Source: Pseudonocardia sp. (lineage in GTDB: Bacteria > Actinomycetota > Actinomycetes > Mycobacteriales > Pseudonocardiaceae). Taken from it: a stretch of DNA of 34,463 nt. The stretch spans positions 1-34,463 of the forward strand of contig NZ_JAOPWR010000179.1 of assembly GCF_025965585.1 (NCBI RefSeq), read 5' to 3'. The stretch's first letter is position 1. Each line of letters opens with the position of its first letter. This document shows positions 23,032 through 30,246 of the stretch, piece after piece. A program made the position numbers and the translations under genes. The notes under the pieces were generated by a model. The model was not told where the DNA came from, searched no databases, and was given only the letters and a program-made list of their open reading frames with translations.

Positions 23032-23916
23032 TCAGTCGGGGTCGCCTGCCCGGCGGCGTTCCAAGAACACCGTGTCCCGCCAGCTGCCATGGAGGCGGCC
23101 GATGCGCTCGCGGACGCCGAGGGTGCGGTAGCCCGCCGAGTGGTGCAGGGCGATGCCGGCGCGGTTCTCCGGGAAGATCGTGGTCTGCAGCGTCCAGAGC
23201 CCCGCGGCGTCGGCCGCCGTGACCTGGCGATATATCAGGGCCCGCCCGACGCCGCGCCCGCGGAAGCCGTCGCCGACGTAGACGGAGGTCTCACCGACGC
23301 CGGCGGAGACCGGCCCGGCCGAGGTGGCGCGCACGGCCGTCCAGCCTGCGACGCGGCCGTCCACCTCGGCGACCCAGCGGTGGCCGGGGAGCCAGTCCCG
23401 AGCCAGCTCACGACGGTCGGGGACCTCGGTCTCGAAGCCGGCGTCCCCGGTGGCGATGCCCTCGGCATAGATCCGGCGGACCGCGGACCAGTCGTCGTCC
23501 TGCAGTGCCCGGACGGTGACGTCGGAGGGCAGGTCGGCAGGGCAGCACGGGCGCGGTGCGAGCAGGCCCATGACGGCATCGGCGGCGTGGGGGAGGCCGG
23601 TGCAGCACGCCGGGTTGACCGAGACGAGGGTGGCGGTGCCCTCCTTGCGCAGGGTCACGAAGCCGACGTCGGCGAGCTTGCGCACATGGTGCGAGCAGGT
23701 GGACTGGCTGATGCCGAGCTGCTCGGTCAGCTCGCCCACGGTGGTGGCGTGCCCGGCGACGGCCACGGCGTGCAGCAGCCGGACGCGTGTCGGCTCCGCG
23801 AGGCACGCGAACCACTCGGCGTACGTCGCGGCGTCGGCGGCGGCCAGTTGGGCCGGCGGCGGGGTCGACACGTCGCTCAGCGGCAGCACCGCGCTCGTGG
23901 TCCCGCTCGCGGTCAT
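23032..23916 (-). CDS. ArsR-type regulator fused to a GNAT acetyltransferase (ArsN-like)
   Basis: Encodes 294 residues in two domains. Residues about 30-100 are an ArsR winged helix (CLAEPTRVRLLHA, GELTEQLGISQSTCSHHVRKL). The linker NPACCTGLPHAADAVMG then APRPCCP carries two vicinal Cys pairs (104-105, 124-125), good candidates for As(III) binding. Residues about 132-285 are GNAT (VTVRALQDDDW, acetyl-CoA loop GFRGRGVGRAL, IFPENRAGIALHHSAGY), close to phosphinothricin/ArsN-type acetyltransferases. ATG 23916 is chosen because an in-frame TTG at 23952 falls inside an operator copy. Three operators separate it from the flavoprotein gene. It may both sense arsenic and acetylate an amino-group-bearing arsenical (inference). 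Confidence 0.85.
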   Translation of the reverse strand: MTASGTTSAVLPLSDVSTPPPAQLAAADAATYAEWFACLAEPTRVRLLHAVAVAGHATTVGELTEQLGISQSTCSHHVRKLADVGFVTLRKEGTATLVSVNPACCTGLPHAADAVMGLLAPRPCCPADLPSDVTVRALQDDDWSAVRRIYAEGIATGDAGFETEVPDRRELARDWLPGHRWVAEVDGRVAGWTAVRATSAGPVSAGVGETSVYVGDGFRGRGVGRALIYRQVTAADAAGLWTLQTTIFPENRAGIALHHSAGYRTLGVRERIGRLHGSWRDTVFLERRRAGDPD

Positions 23917-23925
23917 GGCGCCAGT

Positions 23926-23941
23926 ATCGACCGGGATCGAT
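23926..23941. promoter_or_regulatory. ArsR operator copy 1 (ATCGA-CCGGGA-TCGAT)
   Basis: First of three 5-6-5 inverted repeats of the form ATCGA-N6-TCGAT in the gap between the ArsR-GNAT fusion and the flavoprotein. It lies nine bases upstream of the fusion gene's ATG. Confidence 0.65.
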
Positions 23942-23951
23942 GGTTGCGTCA

Positions 23952-23967
23952 ATCGAAGGGCGTCGAT
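23952..23967. promoter_or_regulatory. ArsR operator copy 2 (ATCGA-AGGGCG-TCGAT)
   Basis: Second copy, starting 26 bases after copy 1. It has the same arms and N6 spacing but an unrelated spacer, so arms rather than a duplicated block are conserved. Confidence 0.65.
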
Positions 23968-23984
23968 ACAGTCCGCCGCATCGT

Positions 23985-24000
23985 ATCGATGAGCGTCGAT
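23985..24000. promoter_or_regulatory. ArsR operator copy 3 (ATCGA-TGAGCG-TCGAT)
   Basis: Third copy, starting 33 bases after copy 2 and ending ten bases before the flavoprotein start. It includes an ATG that is a less likely start codon for that gene. Confidence 0.65.
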
Positions 24001-24010
24001 GGAGGCTGTC

Positions 24011-25354
24011 GTGGACGAGGCTGGGATGGACGAGGTCGACCTGCCGGTCGTGGTGGTCGGGGCGGGCCCCGTCGGGTTGGCCTCGGCGGCGCACCTCGCC
24101 GAGCGCGGGCTGGAGCCGCTGGTGCTGGAGTCCGGCGAAGCGGCGGGCGCCGGCGTACGTCAGTGGCACCACGTGCGGCTGTTCTCGCGCTGGGCCGAGC
24201 TCGTCGACCCGGCCGCGGGGCGGCTGCTCGCCGGCACCGACTGGGTGCGCCCCGATCCGGACGCCTACCCGACGGGCCGGGAGTGGGCCGAGCTCTACCT
24301 GCAGCCGCTCGCCGACGTGCTGGGGCAGCGGGTCCGGTTCGGGACGCGGGTGACCGGCGTGGCACGGCGGGGCCGGGACCGCGTGGTGGACGCCGGTCGT
24401 GCCACCACACCGCTGACGGTGCACGTGGTGACGGCCGCAGGCGAGGAGCGGATCACCGCACGCGCGGTGGTCGACGCGTCCGGCACCTGGACCGGCCCGA
24501 ACCCGCTCGGCGGCGACGGGCTCGCAGCGGTGGGGGAGGGCGCGGCGGCGGACCGGATCTCCTACCGGGTACCGGACCTGGCTGACCAGGCGGTCCGGAC
24601 CCGGTTCGCAGGTCGCCGGATCGCGGTCGCCGGCAGCGGGCACTCGGCACTGACCGCGCTCGTGGCGTTCGCGGAGCTCGCGGCGCAGGCGCCGGGCACG
24701 CACGTGGACTGGCTGTTGCGCCGCGGCGCGATCGGGTCGGCCTTCGGCGGCGGCGACGCCGACCAGCTGCCCGCCCGTGGGCTACTCGGGCAGCGGGCCG
24801 CCGCGGCGGTCGCGGCCGGCCACATCACCGCGGTCACCGGGTTCCGCACCGCCGCCGTGCACCGGGCCTTGGACGGGCTGGTGCTGGAGTCGCTCGACGG
24901 GCGCCGGCTCGGCCCGGTGGCCGAGGTCGTGGTGCTGACCGGCTTCCGGCCGGACCTGTCGTGGCTGTCGGAGGTGCGCCTGGACCTCGACCCGGTTCTG
25001 CAGGCCCCCCGGGTGCTGGCACCGTTGATCGACCCGAACGTGCACTCGTGCGGCAACGTGTACCCGCACGGCGCTCGCGAGCTGGCCCATCCGGAGCCGA
25101 GGGTGTTCCTGGTGGGGATGAAGTCCTACGGCCGCGCGCCGACGTTCCTCGCGATGACCGGATACGAGCAGGTCCGGTCGGTGGCCGCGGCCGTCGCCGG
25201 CGACCGGGACGCGGCCGAGCGGGTCGAGCTGGTGCTGCCCGAGACCGGGGTGTGCGGCGGGGCGGGCCTGTTCGACGAGGCCGCGCCGGCCGGGGGAGGG
25301 TGCTGCGGAACCCCGGTCGGTCCGGTCGCCGTCGACATCGGCGCTGCGGACTGA
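24011..25354 (+). CDS. ArsO-like flavin-containing monooxygenase
   Basis: A 447-residue FMO-type flavoprotein. VVVVGAGPVGLASAAHL is the FAD motif and RIAVAGSGHSALTALVAF the NADPH motif. VVVLTGFRPDLSWL near the end of the fold is typical. The C terminus carries a Cys-rich tail (TGVCGGAGLF, then GGGCCGTP) resembling a metalloid-binding site. It corresponds to ArsO, a putative flavin monooxygenase in some actinobacterial ars operons. GTG 24011 is chosen for the GGAGG five bases upstream; ATG 24026 (with GAGG) and ATG 23999 (inside operator 3) are alternatives. It heads an operon with an MFS transporter. Its reaction on arsenicals has not been shown as far as I know. Confidence 0.85.
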   Translation: MDEAGMDEVDLPVVVVGAGPVGLASAAHLAERGLEPLVLESGEAAGAGVRQWHHVRLFSRWAELVDPAAGRLLAGTDWVRPDPDAYPTGREWAELYLQPLADVLGQRVRFGTRVTGVARRGRDRVVDAGRATTPLTVHVVTAAGEERITARAVVDASGTWTGPNPLGGDGLAAVGEGAAADRISYRVPDLADQAVRTRFAGRRIAVAGSGHSALTALVAFAELAAQAPGTHVDWLLRRGAIGSAFGGGDADQLPARGLLGQRAAAAVAAGHITAVTGFRTAAVHRALDGLVLESLDGRRLGPVAEVVVLTGFRPDLSWLSEVRLDLDPVLQAPRVLAPLIDPNVHSCGNVYPHGARELAHPEPRVFLVGMKSYGRAPTFLAMTGYEQVRSVAAAVAGDRDAAERVELVLPETGVCGGAGLFDEAAPAGGGCCGTPVGPVAVDIGAAD

Positions 25355-25370
25355 GCCCGCGCGACGCAGG

Positions 25371-26582
25371 ATGACCGATCATGCCGATGTGTGTGCGGAG
25401 CCCGGAGTGCTGACCGCCGCCGGGCTCCGTCGCGTGCTCGCGGTCCTCTGCCTCACGGAGATCATCAGCTGGGGCGTCCTCTACTACGCGTTCCCGGTGC
25501 TCGCGCCGTCGATCGCCGCGGACACCGGGTGGTCGGTCCCCGCGGTCACCGCCGCGTTCTCGGCCGGGCTGGTGGTCTCGGCACTGGTCGGCGTCCCGGC
25601 GGGACGGTGGCTGGACCGGATCGGCCCGCGCAGGGTCATGACGGCGGGCTCGGCGCTCGCCGTGCCCGCGCTCGCCGGCATCGCCTGGGCGCCGACCTTC
25701 CCGGTGTTCGCCGGCGCGTGGCTGCTGGCCGGGGTGGCGATGGCCGGCACGCTCTACCCGCCGGCGTTCGCGGCGCTGACCCGCTGGTGGGGGCCGCGCC
25801 GCATCGTCGCCCTGACGGCGGTGACGCTGCTGGCGGGCCTGGCCAGCACGATCTTCGCTCCGCTGACCGCCGCGCTGCTCGGCCCCCTGGGGTGGCGGGG
25901 CACCTACCTCGTCCTCGGGCTCGTGCTGGCTGCCGTCACGGTCCCGGCGCACCTGCTCGGTCTGCGCGGGCGGTGGCCGGCCGCCGAGGCTCCGCGGCCC
26001 GGTGAACGCGCCGGTCCGGACCACGTGGTGCGGAGCCGGGCGTTCCTGCTCCTCGTCGTCGCGATCGCGGGCGGATCGTTCACCGCGTTCGCCGTCGTGG
26101 TCAACCAGGTGCCGCTGCTGACCGAGCGCGGCCTGTCGACGTCCGCGGCGGCGTGGGCGCTGGGCCTCGGCGGGCTCGGGCAGGTGCTGGGCAGGCTCGG
26201 CTACGGTCGCCTGGCCGCGATGGCGCGCGTCCGCGCCCGTGCCGTGCTGGTGCTCGGTCTCTCCGCGGCGACCACCGCGCTGCTCGCACTCGTGCCGGGC
26301 CCGGCCGGACTGCTGATCGCCGCGGCGATGCTGGCCGGTGCCGTGCGCGGGATCTTCACCCTGTTGCAGGCCACCGCGGTCACCGACCGCTGGGGCGCCG
26401 CGCACTACGGCCGGCTCAACGGGATCGTCTCCGCGCCGGCGATGCTCGCCACCGCCGTGGCGCCGTGGGCGGGCGCCGCTCTGGCCGGCCCGCTCGGCGG
26501 CTACCCCCGGGTGTTCCTCCTGCTGGCCGGGGTCGCGGTCGTCGCCGCGCTGCTCGCAGCGGGCAGCGTCCCGCGGAGCTGA
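25371..26582 (+). CDS. MFS transporter linked to the ars genes
   Basis: Encodes 403 residues with about twelve hydrophobic helices and the MFS loop motif GVPAGRWLDRIGPRRVM between helices 2 and 3. It lies 16 bases after the ArsO-like gene and before arsR. It may export the product of the flavoprotein or of the GNAT domain, as MFS proteins such as ArsK and ArsJ export other arsenicals (inference). It has no obvious Cys-based arsenic site. The ribosome site is weak (GCAGG), so translation may depend on coupling. A general drug or metabolite exporter remains possible. Confidence 0.88.
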   Translation: MTDHADVCAEPGVLTAAGLRRVLAVLCLTEIISWGVLYYAFPVLAPSIAADTGWSVPAVTAAFSAGLVVSALVGVPAGRWLDRIGPRRVMTAGSALAVPALAGIAWAPTFPVFAGAWLLAGVAMAGTLYPPAFAALTRWWGPRRIVALTAVTLLAGLASTIFAPLTAALLGPLGWRGTYLVLGLVLAAVTVPAHLLGLRGRWPAAEAPRPGERAGPDHVVRSRAFLLLVVAIAGGSFTAFAVVVNQVPLLTERGLSTSAAAWALGLGGLGQVLGRLGYGRLAAMARVRARAVLVLGLSAATTALLALVPGPAGLLIAAAMLAGAVRGIFTLLQATAVTDRWGAAHYGRLNGIVSAPAMLATAVAPWAGAALAGPLGGYPRVFLLLAGVAVVAALLAAGSVPRS

Positions 26583-26599
26583 CTCGACGGCTGCGGGAC

Positions 26600-26636
26600 T
26601 TGCGCGGCTGTATCGACAGCTATCAAGATAGACGGG
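26600..26636 (+). promoter_or_regulatory. arsR-acr3-arsC promoter with a variant ArsR site
   Basis: TTGCGC (26600-26605) is a possible -35, and AAGATA near 26625 a possible -10. ATCGA-N6-TCAAG at 26612-26627 shares the left arm and spacing of the three operators at 23926-24000 but has a changed right arm. No ribosome site precedes the arsR GTG, so the message may be leaderless or nearly so. Confidence 0.4.
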
Positions 26637-26977
26637 TGTTGAAACAGCTCCCGTTGTGCACGTCGGTGCAGACCCGCGAGGCCCTGAGCGCCGAGGAGGC
26701 CGCCGATCTGGCTGTGGCGTTCAAGGCGCTCGGTGACCCGGTGCGGCTGCGGCTGCTGTCGCTGATCGCCGCGCACGACGGCGGGGAGGCGTGCGTCTGC
26801 GACCTCTCGGCGCCGTTTCAGCTGTCCGGGCCCACGATCAGCCACCACCTGAAGGTGCTGCGCGAGGCCGGCCTGGTCACCAGCGAGCGCCGTGGGACCT
26901 GGATCTACTACCGTGCCGTTCCCGAGCGCATCCGGCTGCTCTCCGACGTCCTCGTCGCCGAGGAGGTGTCCGCGTGA
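26636..26977 (+). CDS. arsR: Arsenic-responsive repressor ArsR
   Basis: A 113-residue winged-helix repressor. KALGDPVRLRLLSLI is the ArsR N-terminal block, EACVCDLS holds Cys53 and Cys55 at the classical ELCVCDL metalloid site, and GPTISHHLKVLREAGLV is the recognition helix. Cys8 may be the third ligand. Binding of As(III) or Sb(III) releases the protein from DNA. The start is GTG 26636, with TTG 26639 possible; no ribosome site is visible, fitting leaderless translation. Its stop overlaps the acr3 start by four bases. Confidence 0.93.
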   Translation: MLKQLPLCTSVQTREALSAEEAADLAVAFKALGDPVRLRLLSLIAAHDGGEACVCDLSAPFQLSGPTISHHLKVLREAGLVTSERRGTWIYYRAVPERIRLLSDVLVAEEVSA

Positions 26978-28044
26978 CCGTCTCCACCGAGGCCGACGCG
27001 CCCGTCGTCCGGCGGCTGTCCACGCTGGACCGTTTCCTGCCCGTCTGGATCATCGCGGCGATGGTCGTCGGCCTGCTCGCAGGCCGGTTGGTCCCCGGCC
27101 TCGGCGCCGCGCTCGACGCGATCTCCGTCGACGGCGTCTCGCTGCCGATCGCGCTCGGGCTGCTGATCATGATGTACCCGGTGCTGGCGAAGGTGCGCTA
27201 CGACCGGCTCGACACCGTCACGGGCGACCGGCGGCTGCTCGTGTCGTCGCTGATCCTCAACTGGGTCATCGGGCCGGTGTTGATGTTCACCCTGGCCTGG
27301 CTGCTGCTGCCCGACCTGCCCGAGTACCGCACCGGGCTGATCGTCGTCGGGCTGGCCCGCTGCATCGCCATGGTCATCATCTGGAACGACCTGGCCTGCG
27401 GTGACCGTGAGGCCGCGGCGGTGCTGGTGGCCGTGAACTCGGTGTTCCAGGTGGTCGCGTTCGCGGCGCTGGGCTGGTTCTACCTCGACGTCCTCCCCGG
27501 CTGGCTGGGCCTGCCGCAGACCGACCTGGCCGTCTCGCCGTGGCAGATCGCGGTGTCGGTGCTGATCTTCCTGGGTGTGCCGCTCGTCGCCGGGTTCCTC
27601 ACCCGCCGCTTCGGGGAGAAGGCCAAGGGCCGCGGGTGGTACGAGGAGCGGTTCCTGCCGGTGATCGGCCCGTTCGCGCTCTACGGGCTGCTGTTCACGA
27701 TCATCGTGCTGTTCGCGCTGCAGGGCGACGCGATCACGTCGCAGCCGCTCGACGTCGCCCGGATCGCGCTGCCGCTACTGGCCTACTTCGCGATCATGTG
27801 GGCGGGTTCGTACGCGTTCGGGAAGGCCATCGGGCTGTCCTACGAGCGCACGACGACGCTCGCGTTCACCGCGGCGGGCAACAACTTCGAGCTCGCCATC
27901 GCCGTCGCGATCGCGACGTTCGGGGTCACGTCCGGGCAGGCGCTGGCCGGGGTGGTCGGGCCGCTCATCGAGGTGCCCGTCCTGGTCGCGCTCGTCTACG
28001 TCTCGCTGGCCCTGCGCCGCCGCTGGACGGGGTGTGCCGCGTGA
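26974..28044 (+). CDS. acr3: Arsenite efflux permease Acr3
   Basis: A 356-residue membrane protein of the BASS superfamily with about ten helices. The conserved Cys130 in GLARCIAMVIIWNDLACGD corresponds to the essential cysteine of Acr3, and Glu333 in GPLIEVPVLV to its conserved C-terminal glutamate. It exports arsenite using the proton gradient. GTG start with a strong AGGAGG seven bases upstream, overlapping the arsR stop. Its own stop overlaps the arsC start by four bases, so the three genes are one coupled unit. Confidence 0.95.
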   Translation: MTVSTEADAPVVRRLSTLDRFLPVWIIAAMVVGLLAGRLVPGLGAALDAISVDGVSLPIALGLLIMMYPVLAKVRYDRLDTVTGDRRLLVSSLILNWVIGPVLMFTLAWLLLPDLPEYRTGLIVVGLARCIAMVIIWNDLACGDREAAAVLVAVNSVFQVVAFAALGWFYLDVLPGWLGLPQTDLAVSPWQIAVSVLIFLGVPLVAGFLTRRFGEKAKGRGWYEERFLPVIGPFALYGLLFTIIVLFALQGDAITSQPLDVARIALPLLAYFAIMWAGSYAFGKAIGLSYERTTTLAFTAAGNNFELAIAVAIATFGVTSGQALAGVVGPLIEVPVLVALVYVSLALRRRWTGCAA

Positions 28045-28442
28045 GCGCCGTGCCCGAGGTCCTGTTCGTCTGCGTGCACAACGCCGGCCGCTCGCAGATG
28101 GCCGCCGCTCTCCTGCACCACCACGCCGCCGGCGCCGTCCGCGTCACGTCTGCTGGCTCCGAACCCGCCGACCAGGTCAACCCCGTCGTCCGCGAGGTCA
28201 TGGCCGAGATCGGGATCGACCTGGCGCAGGAGTTCCCGAAGAAGCTCACCACCGACGCCGTCGAGGCCGCCGACGTCGTCGTCACCATGGGCTGCGGCGA
28301 CGCCTGCCCCGTCTTCCCCGGCAAGCGCTACCTCGACTGGCAGCTCACCGACCCCGCGGGCCGCAGCGCCGCGGAGATCCGGCCCATCCGCGACGACATC
28401 GACGCCCGCGTCCGCGGGCTGCTCGCCGAGCTCACCCGCTGA
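28041..28442 (+). CDS. arsC: Arsenate reductase ArsC (low-molecular-weight phosphatase fold)
   Basis: Encodes 133 residues. The phosphate-loop C-x5-R motif is Cys11 to Arg17 (CVHNAGRSQMA). MGCGDACPVFPGKRYLDWQLTDPAG supplies further cysteines (85, 89). The fold is that of thioredoxin- or mycothiol-linked arsenate reductases; the CGDACP arrangement is common in actinobacteria, where mycothiol is available. It reduces arsenate to arsenite for Acr3. GTG 28041 overlaps the acr3 stop; GTG 28050 is an alternative. Confidence 0.93.
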   Translation: MSAVPEVLFVCVHNAGRSQMAAALLHHHAAGAVRVTSAGSEPADQVNPVVREVMAEIGIDLAQEFPKKLTTDAVEAADVVVTMGCGDACPVFPGKRYLDWQLTDPAGRSAAEIRPIRDDIDARVRGLLAELTR

Positions 28443-28469
28443 CGAGGGTCAGGACCGAAAGGCCACCGC

Positions 28470-29768
28470 ATGCCCGTCATCACCCGCGCCGACGTCGAGG
28501 ACGTCCGCTTCCCCACGTCCCTGACCAGGGACGGGTCCGACGCCATGAACGCCGACGGCGACTACTCCGCCACCTACGTCGTGCTGCGCACCGACGACGA
28601 GGCGCTGTCCGGTTTCGGGCTGACGTTCACGCTCGGCCGGGGCAACGACCTCTGCGTCGCCGCGGCCCGCCAGCAGGTGCAGACGCTGATCGGGCGGGAC
28701 GTCGCGACGATCGCCGCAGACATGGGCGGGCTCCAGCGCGACCTGACGGCCGACTCGCAGCTGCGGTGGCTCGGGCCGGAGAAGGGCGTGGTGCACCTGT
28801 CGCTCGCCGCGGTGCTGAACGCGGCGTGGGATCTCGTCGCGCGGGCGGCGGGGCTGCCGCTGTGGCGGCTGCTGGCCGACATGACCCCCGAGCAGCTCGT
28901 GGACGTCGCCGACCTGCGCTACCTGTCCGACGTCCTCACCCGCGACGAGGCGATCGGCATGCTGCGGGACAAGGAGGCAGGCAAGCAGGAGCGGATCGCG
29001 GAGCTCGCGACCACCGGGTACCCCTGCTACACGACCTCTCCCGGCTGGCTCGGTTACAGCGACGAGAAGCTGGCCCGGCTGTGCCGCGAGGCCGTCGACG
29101 ACGGGTTCACCCACATCAAGCTCAAGGTCGGCCGCGACATCGCCGCCGACCGCCGACGCTGTGGGATCGCGCGGGAGATCCTCGGCCCCGACCGGCACCT
29201 GATGATCGACGCCAACCAGGTCTGGGACGTCGGTACCGCGATCGAGTGGGTGCGCGGCCTCGCCGACTTCGACCTGCTCTGGATCGAGGAGCCGACCAGC
29301 CCGGACGACGTGCTGGGCCACGCCGCGGTGCGCAGGGCGGTGGCCCCGATCGGCGTGGCCACCGGCGAGCACGCCCACAACCGTGTGATGTTCAAGCAGT
29401 TCCTGCAGGCGGACGCGATCGACTACCTGCAGCTCGACACGGGCCGGCTGGCCAGCATCAACGAGATCGTCGCGGTGCTGCTGCTGGCCGCCCGGTTCGG
29501 CGTGCCGGTCTGTCCGCACGCGGGCGGGGTGGGGCTGTGCGAGATGGTGCAGCACGTCTCGGTGCTCGACCACGTCGCGGTCTCGGGGAGCAGACAGGGC
29601 CGCGTCGCCGAGTACGTCGACCACCTGCACGAGCACTTCACCGACCCGTGCGTCGTGAAGGACGCCGCGTACGTCCTGCCGTCGCGCCCGGGCTACTCCA
29701 CGGAGATGCGCGCGGCGTCGGTGGCCGAGTTCCGCTTCCCGGACGGCGGGTACTGGTCGCGGGCTTGA
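28470..29768 (+). CDS. L-fuconate dehydratase (enolase superfamily)
   Basis: A 432-residue enolase-superfamily protein. The N-terminal RFPTSLTRDGSDAMNADGDY and GFGLTFTLGRGN are characteristic of L-fuconate dehydratases. The barrel shows HIKLKVGRD (KxK), metal ligands in MIDANQVW, WIEEPTSPDD and ATGEHAHN, and the His in CPHAGGVGLCEMVQH. It dehydrates L-fuconate to 2-keto-3-deoxy-L-fuconate. The ATG follows GAAAGG, 27 bases after arsC, but no link to arsenic is implied. A hairpin directly follows the stop. No other fucose genes are in the window. Confidence 0.9.
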   Translation: MPVITRADVEDVRFPTSLTRDGSDAMNADGDYSATYVVLRTDDEALSGFGLTFTLGRGNDLCVAAARQQVQTLIGRDVATIAADMGGLQRDLTADSQLRWLGPEKGVVHLSLAAVLNAAWDLVARAAGLPLWRLLADMTPEQLVDVADLRYLSDVLTRDEAIGMLRDKEAGKQERIAELATTGYPCYTTSPGWLGYSDEKLARLCREAVDDGFTHIKLKVGRDIAADRRRCGIAREILGPDRHLMIDANQVWDVGTAIEWVRGLADFDLLWIEEPTSPDDVLGHAAVRRAVAPIGVATGEHAHNRVMFKQFLQADAIDYLQLDTGRLASINEIVAVLLLAARFGVPVCPHAGGVGLCEMVQHVSVLDHVAVSGSRQGRVAEYVDHLHEHFTDPCVVKDAAYVLPSRPGYSTEMRAASVAEFRFPDGGYWSRA

Positions 29769-29787
29769 CCCTCCCCCCGGGGGAGGG
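29769..29787 (+). terminator. GC hairpin immediately after the fuconate dehydratase stop
   Basis: CCCTCCC and GGGAGGG form a perfect 7-bp stem around CCCGG, starting at the first base after the TGA. There is no T-tract. Confidence 0.5.
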
Positions 29788-29793
29788 CCGAGC

Positions 29794-29829
29794 GTCGGTG
29801 GGGTGCGGGGCGGCGACCGCCCCACCGAC
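29794..29829 (+). promoter_or_regulatory. Long inverted repeat in front of the SnoaL-like gene
   Basis: GTCGGTGGGG (29794-29803) and CCCCACCGAC (29820-29829) form a perfect 10-bp stem around a 16-base loop. It ends two bases before the GAGGAG ribosome site. It could be a second terminator half or an mRNA structure affecting translation. Confidence 0.4.
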
Positions 29830-29844
29830 CACGAGGAGATCACC

Positions 29845-30177
29845 ATGACCACCACCCAGCCCGCCGTCATCGCGCGCTACCTGGCCGCCGCCGAGGCCCA
29901 GGACCCGCAGGCCTGCGCCGAGTGCTTCACCGAGGACGGCACCGTGCTCGACGAGGGCCGCACGTACCGCGGCCGTGCGGAGATCGCCGGGTGGCGCCGG
30001 GACCTGGTCGGCCGCTTCACCTACACGACGACGATCACCGGCAGCGAGCCCGCCGGCCCGGACGGGTACCGGGTCACGGTGACGGTGGAGGGCGACTTCC
30101 CCGGCGGGATCGCCCACCTCACCTACGCCTTCGCGCTGCGCGGCGACCTCGTCGCGGACCTGCGGATCGTGGGCTGA
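29845..30177 (+). CDS. SnoaL/NTF2-like domain protein
   Basis: A 110-residue single-domain protein with the SnoaL-like pattern: an N-terminal helix VIARYLAAAEAQDPQACAECFTEDGTV, with key part CFTEDG, then YRGRAEIAGWR and alternating beta strands to the end. Members include polyketide cyclases, isomerases and many small binding proteins. The ATG has GAGGAG seven bases upstream. It lies between two hairpins, so it is likely its own transcription unit. Function unknown. Confidence 0.85.
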   Translation: MTTTQPAVIARYLAAAEAQDPQACAECFTEDGTVLDEGRTYRGRAEIAGWRRDLVGRFTYTTTITGSEPAGPDGYRVTVTVEGDFPGGIAHLTYAFALRGDLVADLRIVG

Positions 30178-30189
30178 CAGGCTGCGGTC

Positions 30190-30225
30190 ACCCCTCGATC
30201 AGGTGGACTCCGCCTGTCGAGGGGT
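30190..30225 (+). terminator. Strong hairpin after the SnoaL-like gene
   Basis: ACCCCTCGA pairs with TCGAGGGGT and, inside with one bulged T, CAGG pairs with CCTG around a 9-base loop. This makes a 13-bp stem starting 12 bases after the stop codon. Confidence 0.65.
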
Positions 30226-30246
30226 CGATGCTGCCAGGGTGCAGGG

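Noticed and set aside
23952..24001. TTG 23952 and ATG 23999 as starts of the ArsR-GNAT and ArsO-like genes
   Set aside because: Both lie inside operator copies and lack ribosome sites; better starts follow at 23916 and 24011.
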